Source of the DNA: Chlorobiota bacterium
GTDB taxonomy: Bacteria > Bacteroidota > Ignavibacteria > OLB7
DNA: 45,921 nt
Assembly: GCA_021296135.1 (NCBI GenBank)
Contig: JAGWAZ010000009.1
Location: forward strand, 20,530 to 66,450
Direction of reading: 5' to 3'
The notes beneath the pieces were generated by a model. That model made no database searches. It was not told where the DNA came from and worked only from the letters and a program-made list of their open reading frames with translations. A program made the position numbers and the translations under genes. Shown one piece after another: positions 44,218 to 45,921 of the stretch (the first letter of the stretch is position 1; every line of letters starts with the position of its first letter).

Positions 44218-45231
44218 CTATATGGTATCACCCGAAATTGCCTTTTTGATCTTTGCGTTCACCCCCTTCCGCGCCATCTCCTCCGCCTTGAAAATCATGT
44301 TTTTGATTGCTTTAGGGGAGGATCCACCATGACCAATGATAGAAATGCCATTGACTCCGAGCAGGGGAACACCACCATATTCTTCGTAGTTCATCTCGCG
44401 AAAGACTCCCTGCAACGTGCTGTGTGCAAGTCCTGTCATGATCTTGTTTGAAAAGGATTTTTCTGCATGGGCTACCAGCTTTGCCCGAAGCAGACTGTTG
44501 ACGCTCTCTGCAAATTTCAGGAGAATGTTGCCAACAAATCCATCACAGATAATCACTTGTACCGCTCCTTTCAGAATATCTCTCCCTTCCACGTTCCCAA
44601 CAAAGTTCAGGCTACTCTCTTTGAGTAATTTGAAAGCTTCAACAGCACGATCCTCTCCTTTGCCCTCCTCCTCTCCTACGTTCAATAATCCCACGCTCGG
44701 ATTGTTATAGCCAAAAATCTCTTCGGCATAAATGCTTGTCATCAGTGCGAACTCGTAGAGATGTTGTGGCTTGGTATCAACGTTTGCTCCAACATCGGCA
44801 ACAACCGTGAAGCCGGTTTCCGATGGGAACTGTGACGCAATGGTTGGTCGTGAGAGGCCGGGAAGACGTCCGAGAATAAACGTTGAAGCGGCCATAACCG
44901 CACCGGTGTTTCCGGCTGAGACGAAGGCATCAGCATCGCCATCGGAATGCAATCTGAGTCCGACAACAATCGAACTCTCCCGCTTCGACCGGACGGTCTG
45001 CGCTGGGTCCTCTCCCATTTCAATGATCGAATCGGCGTTGTGTACTTTCAGACGAGCACGATCAGAATCAGTGTAGTTGGATAACTCCTGCTCGATCGCC
45101 TTCTGCTTACCGACGAGGATAACTTCAAACCGGGACGGGTCTGATTCTCGAACTGCCTCCACGGCCCCACGCACGTCGTCGCTCGGAGCACAGTCGGTAC
45201 CCATCGCATCAAGAACAATTCGCAGTGGCAT
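44218..45231 (-). CDS. plsX: Phosphate acyltransferase PlsX
   Basis: Converts acyl-ACP to acyl-phosphate for phospholipid synthesis. The protein has 337 residues from ATG 45231 (MPLRIVLDAMGTDCAP). The frame is open to 45369, but the family begins at this Met. Conserved segments include DAMGTDCAPSDDVRGAVEAV, SAGNTGAVMAAS, ADVGANVDTKPQHLYEFALM and NVEGRDILKG/CDGFVGNILLKF. It is the first gene of the fab operon here. The usual upstream partners rpmF and yceD are not seen in the following 690 bases. Confidence 0.96.
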   Translation of the reverse strand: MPLRIVLDAMGTDCAPSDDVRGAVEAVRESDPSRFEVILVGKQKAIEQELSNYTDSDRARLKVHNADSIIEMGEDPAQTVRSKRESSIVVGLRLHSDGDADAFVSAGNTGAVMAASTFILGRLPGLSRPTIASQFPSETGFTVVADVGANVDTKPQHLYEFALMTSIYAEEIFGYNNPSVGLLNVGEEEGKGEDRAVEAFKLLKESSLNFVGNVEGRDILKGAVQVIICDGFVGNILLKFAESVNSLLRAKLVAHAEKSFSNKIMTGLAHSTLQGVFREMNYEEYGGVPLLGVNGISIIGHGGSSPKAIKNMIFKAEEMARKGVNAKIKKAISGDTI

Positions 45232-45697
45232 CAGCAGAAAGCGTTTGTTGCTGTGGTCAAATCTTTCGTTTTTGCGCAACAGATTATCATAAGTCATGAA
45301 ATTAGGAAAACCGAGCCATCGAGAGATCTTGGGCATACGAATTGATAAGAGACTGAGAAAGATTCTCACCCTCTATGGAGAGGGGTTAGCCTATATTCTT
45401 GCAATTCTGGACTCAAAAGTTCGGTTTTGGGTCAAGAGGCACACCTCCCAACCCCTTGTTTCCCAACTCACCCCCTCGATCCATATAGTGGTTTTGGCTT
45501 AGGGCTATCACAATCAAAGGCGGACGTGAGCACCACGAAGTTATCATTCTTATCTATCAGGGCAATACCGCGCAGATTTCCACACGCCGGAGAGGCACCA
45601 CCAGATTTTTATGACATTCTTCATTCCGAGAGACTATCTTGTGTGCTGGTTTAGCACTATAGAAGGCCTCTACGCGCCACACGCAGTAGACCTTACA

Positions 45698-45833
45698 CGC
45701 TAAGTTCTAATAAAAAACTGAAATAGATATGTATCTTTAGCCTTATGAACTCTTAGTAACAACCAAATCTCCGTAAAACCAACACGAACGATACGAAACA
45801 AACAACAGAAATAACGAATCGACTCAGCCTGTC
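45698..45833 (+). repeat. Dispersed intergenic repeat, family C, copy 2
   Basis: Partner of 35112-35248 in the same orientation. The final 63 bases are identical and the first half is diverged by small indels. It runs directly into the palindromic CCTTCGGCAGGCTC / CTTCGACAAGCTCAGG motif. Confidence 0.9.
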
Positions 45834-45871
45834 ACCCTTCGGCAGGCTCTCCTTCGACAAGCTCAGGATGG
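45834..45871 (+). repeat. TTCGACAAGCTCAGG extragenic palindromic motif
   Basis: CCCTTCGGCAGGCTC followed by CCTTCGACAAGCTCAGGATGG are two related units in a row. The same core occurs at 1-13, 35240-35255 and 35492-35516, always next to repeats A or C. Confidence 0.65.
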
Positions 45872-45921
45872 CATGCTTCGGCATTCTAACATCGTAAATC
45901 TGAAATCGTACATCATCCTTC

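Larger units (their letters stand above)
45232..45921. other. Intergenic region upstream of plsX with repeats
   Basis: No complete gene is evident. Dispersed repeat C copy 2 covers 45698-45833, followed by the TTCGAC/GCTCAGG palindromic sequence (45834-45871). On the minus strand, 45468-45605 contains about 45 codons that read like protein (GNLRGIALIDKNDNFVVLTS) and end in TGA, but an in-frame TAA precedes them. It may be a gene fragment; I do not recognise it. The plsX promoter should lie at the left of this stretch but no clear consensus was seen. Confidence 0.5.

Overview
The window looks like a chromosome segment from the Bacteroidota/Chlorobiota side of the FCB group, possibly a Kapabacteria- or Ignavibacteria-like lineage. 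The lineage is inferred from gene content, not from a marker search. The main pointers are a full-length SprA-type type IX secretion (T9SS) translocon of about 2,200 residues, two large secreted proteins with T9SS-type C-terminal sorting domains, a lipoprotein resembling the T9SS anchor PorE, many short lipoproteins, and weak or absent Shine-Dalgarno sites with several TTG/GTG starts. No rRNA, tRNA, CRISPR array, prophage or transposase was recognised.

Layout. 0-3.3 kb: an M28 peptidase lipoprotein (minus), then YtxH, DUF948 and a type III pantothenate kinase (plus). 3.3-8.9 kb: a minus-strand kynurenine catabolic operon whose order of transcription is 4-oxalocrotonate decarboxylase-like, 3-hydroxyanthranilate dioxygenase, ACMSD, a broken four-helix-bundle gene, a kynurenine-formamidase-like cyclase and kynureninase. 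The active-site residues of the dioxygenase and ACMSD are intact. 9-13.2 kb: a RodZ-like protein, a broken phytoene synthase, RadA and TerC. 13.4-21.5 kb: SprA, a second YtxH protein and an N-formylglutamate amidohydrolase. 21.6-28.8 kb (minus): a VWA/WD40/choice-of-anchor secreted mosaic, a frameshifted Uma2 nuclease, CTP synthase and a 2TM protein. 29.1-35 kb (plus): the PorE-like lipoprotein, two unknown lipoproteins and an acidic TPR protein, with a decayed TPR/NHL gene on minus. 35-35.8 kb: a gap rich in repeats. 35.8-45.2 kb (minus): a DUF3160 secreted protein, then rnc, fabF, acpP, fabG, fabD, fabH and plsX, a classic fatty-acid/phospholipid initiation operon.

How the genes work together. 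The kyn operon would take N-formylkynurenine/kynurenine through 3-hydroxyanthranilate to 2-aminomuconate semialdehyde, with a late meta-cleavage-type decarboxylase; the monooxygenase, dehydrogenase and deaminase steps must lie elsewhere. SprA would export proteins carrying C-terminal sorting domains, such as the WD40 mosaic and the DUF3160 protein. The plsX-fab operon supplies acyl chains for membrane lipids.

Most unusual signals. (1) A four-helix-bundle gene remnant is bounded by a perfect 12-bp inverted repeat inside the kyn operon, and the downstream cyclase start codon lies inside one arm. (2) Two pseudogenes carry exact short tandem duplications (16 bp and 5 bp). (3) Two dispersed intergenic repeat families occur, one with about 63 identical bases in copies 10.6 kb apart. 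(4) The pantothenate kinase start directly abuts the U-tract of a strong terminator hairpin, and the enzyme has altered acidic motifs. I did not find a convincing new defence or biosynthetic system.
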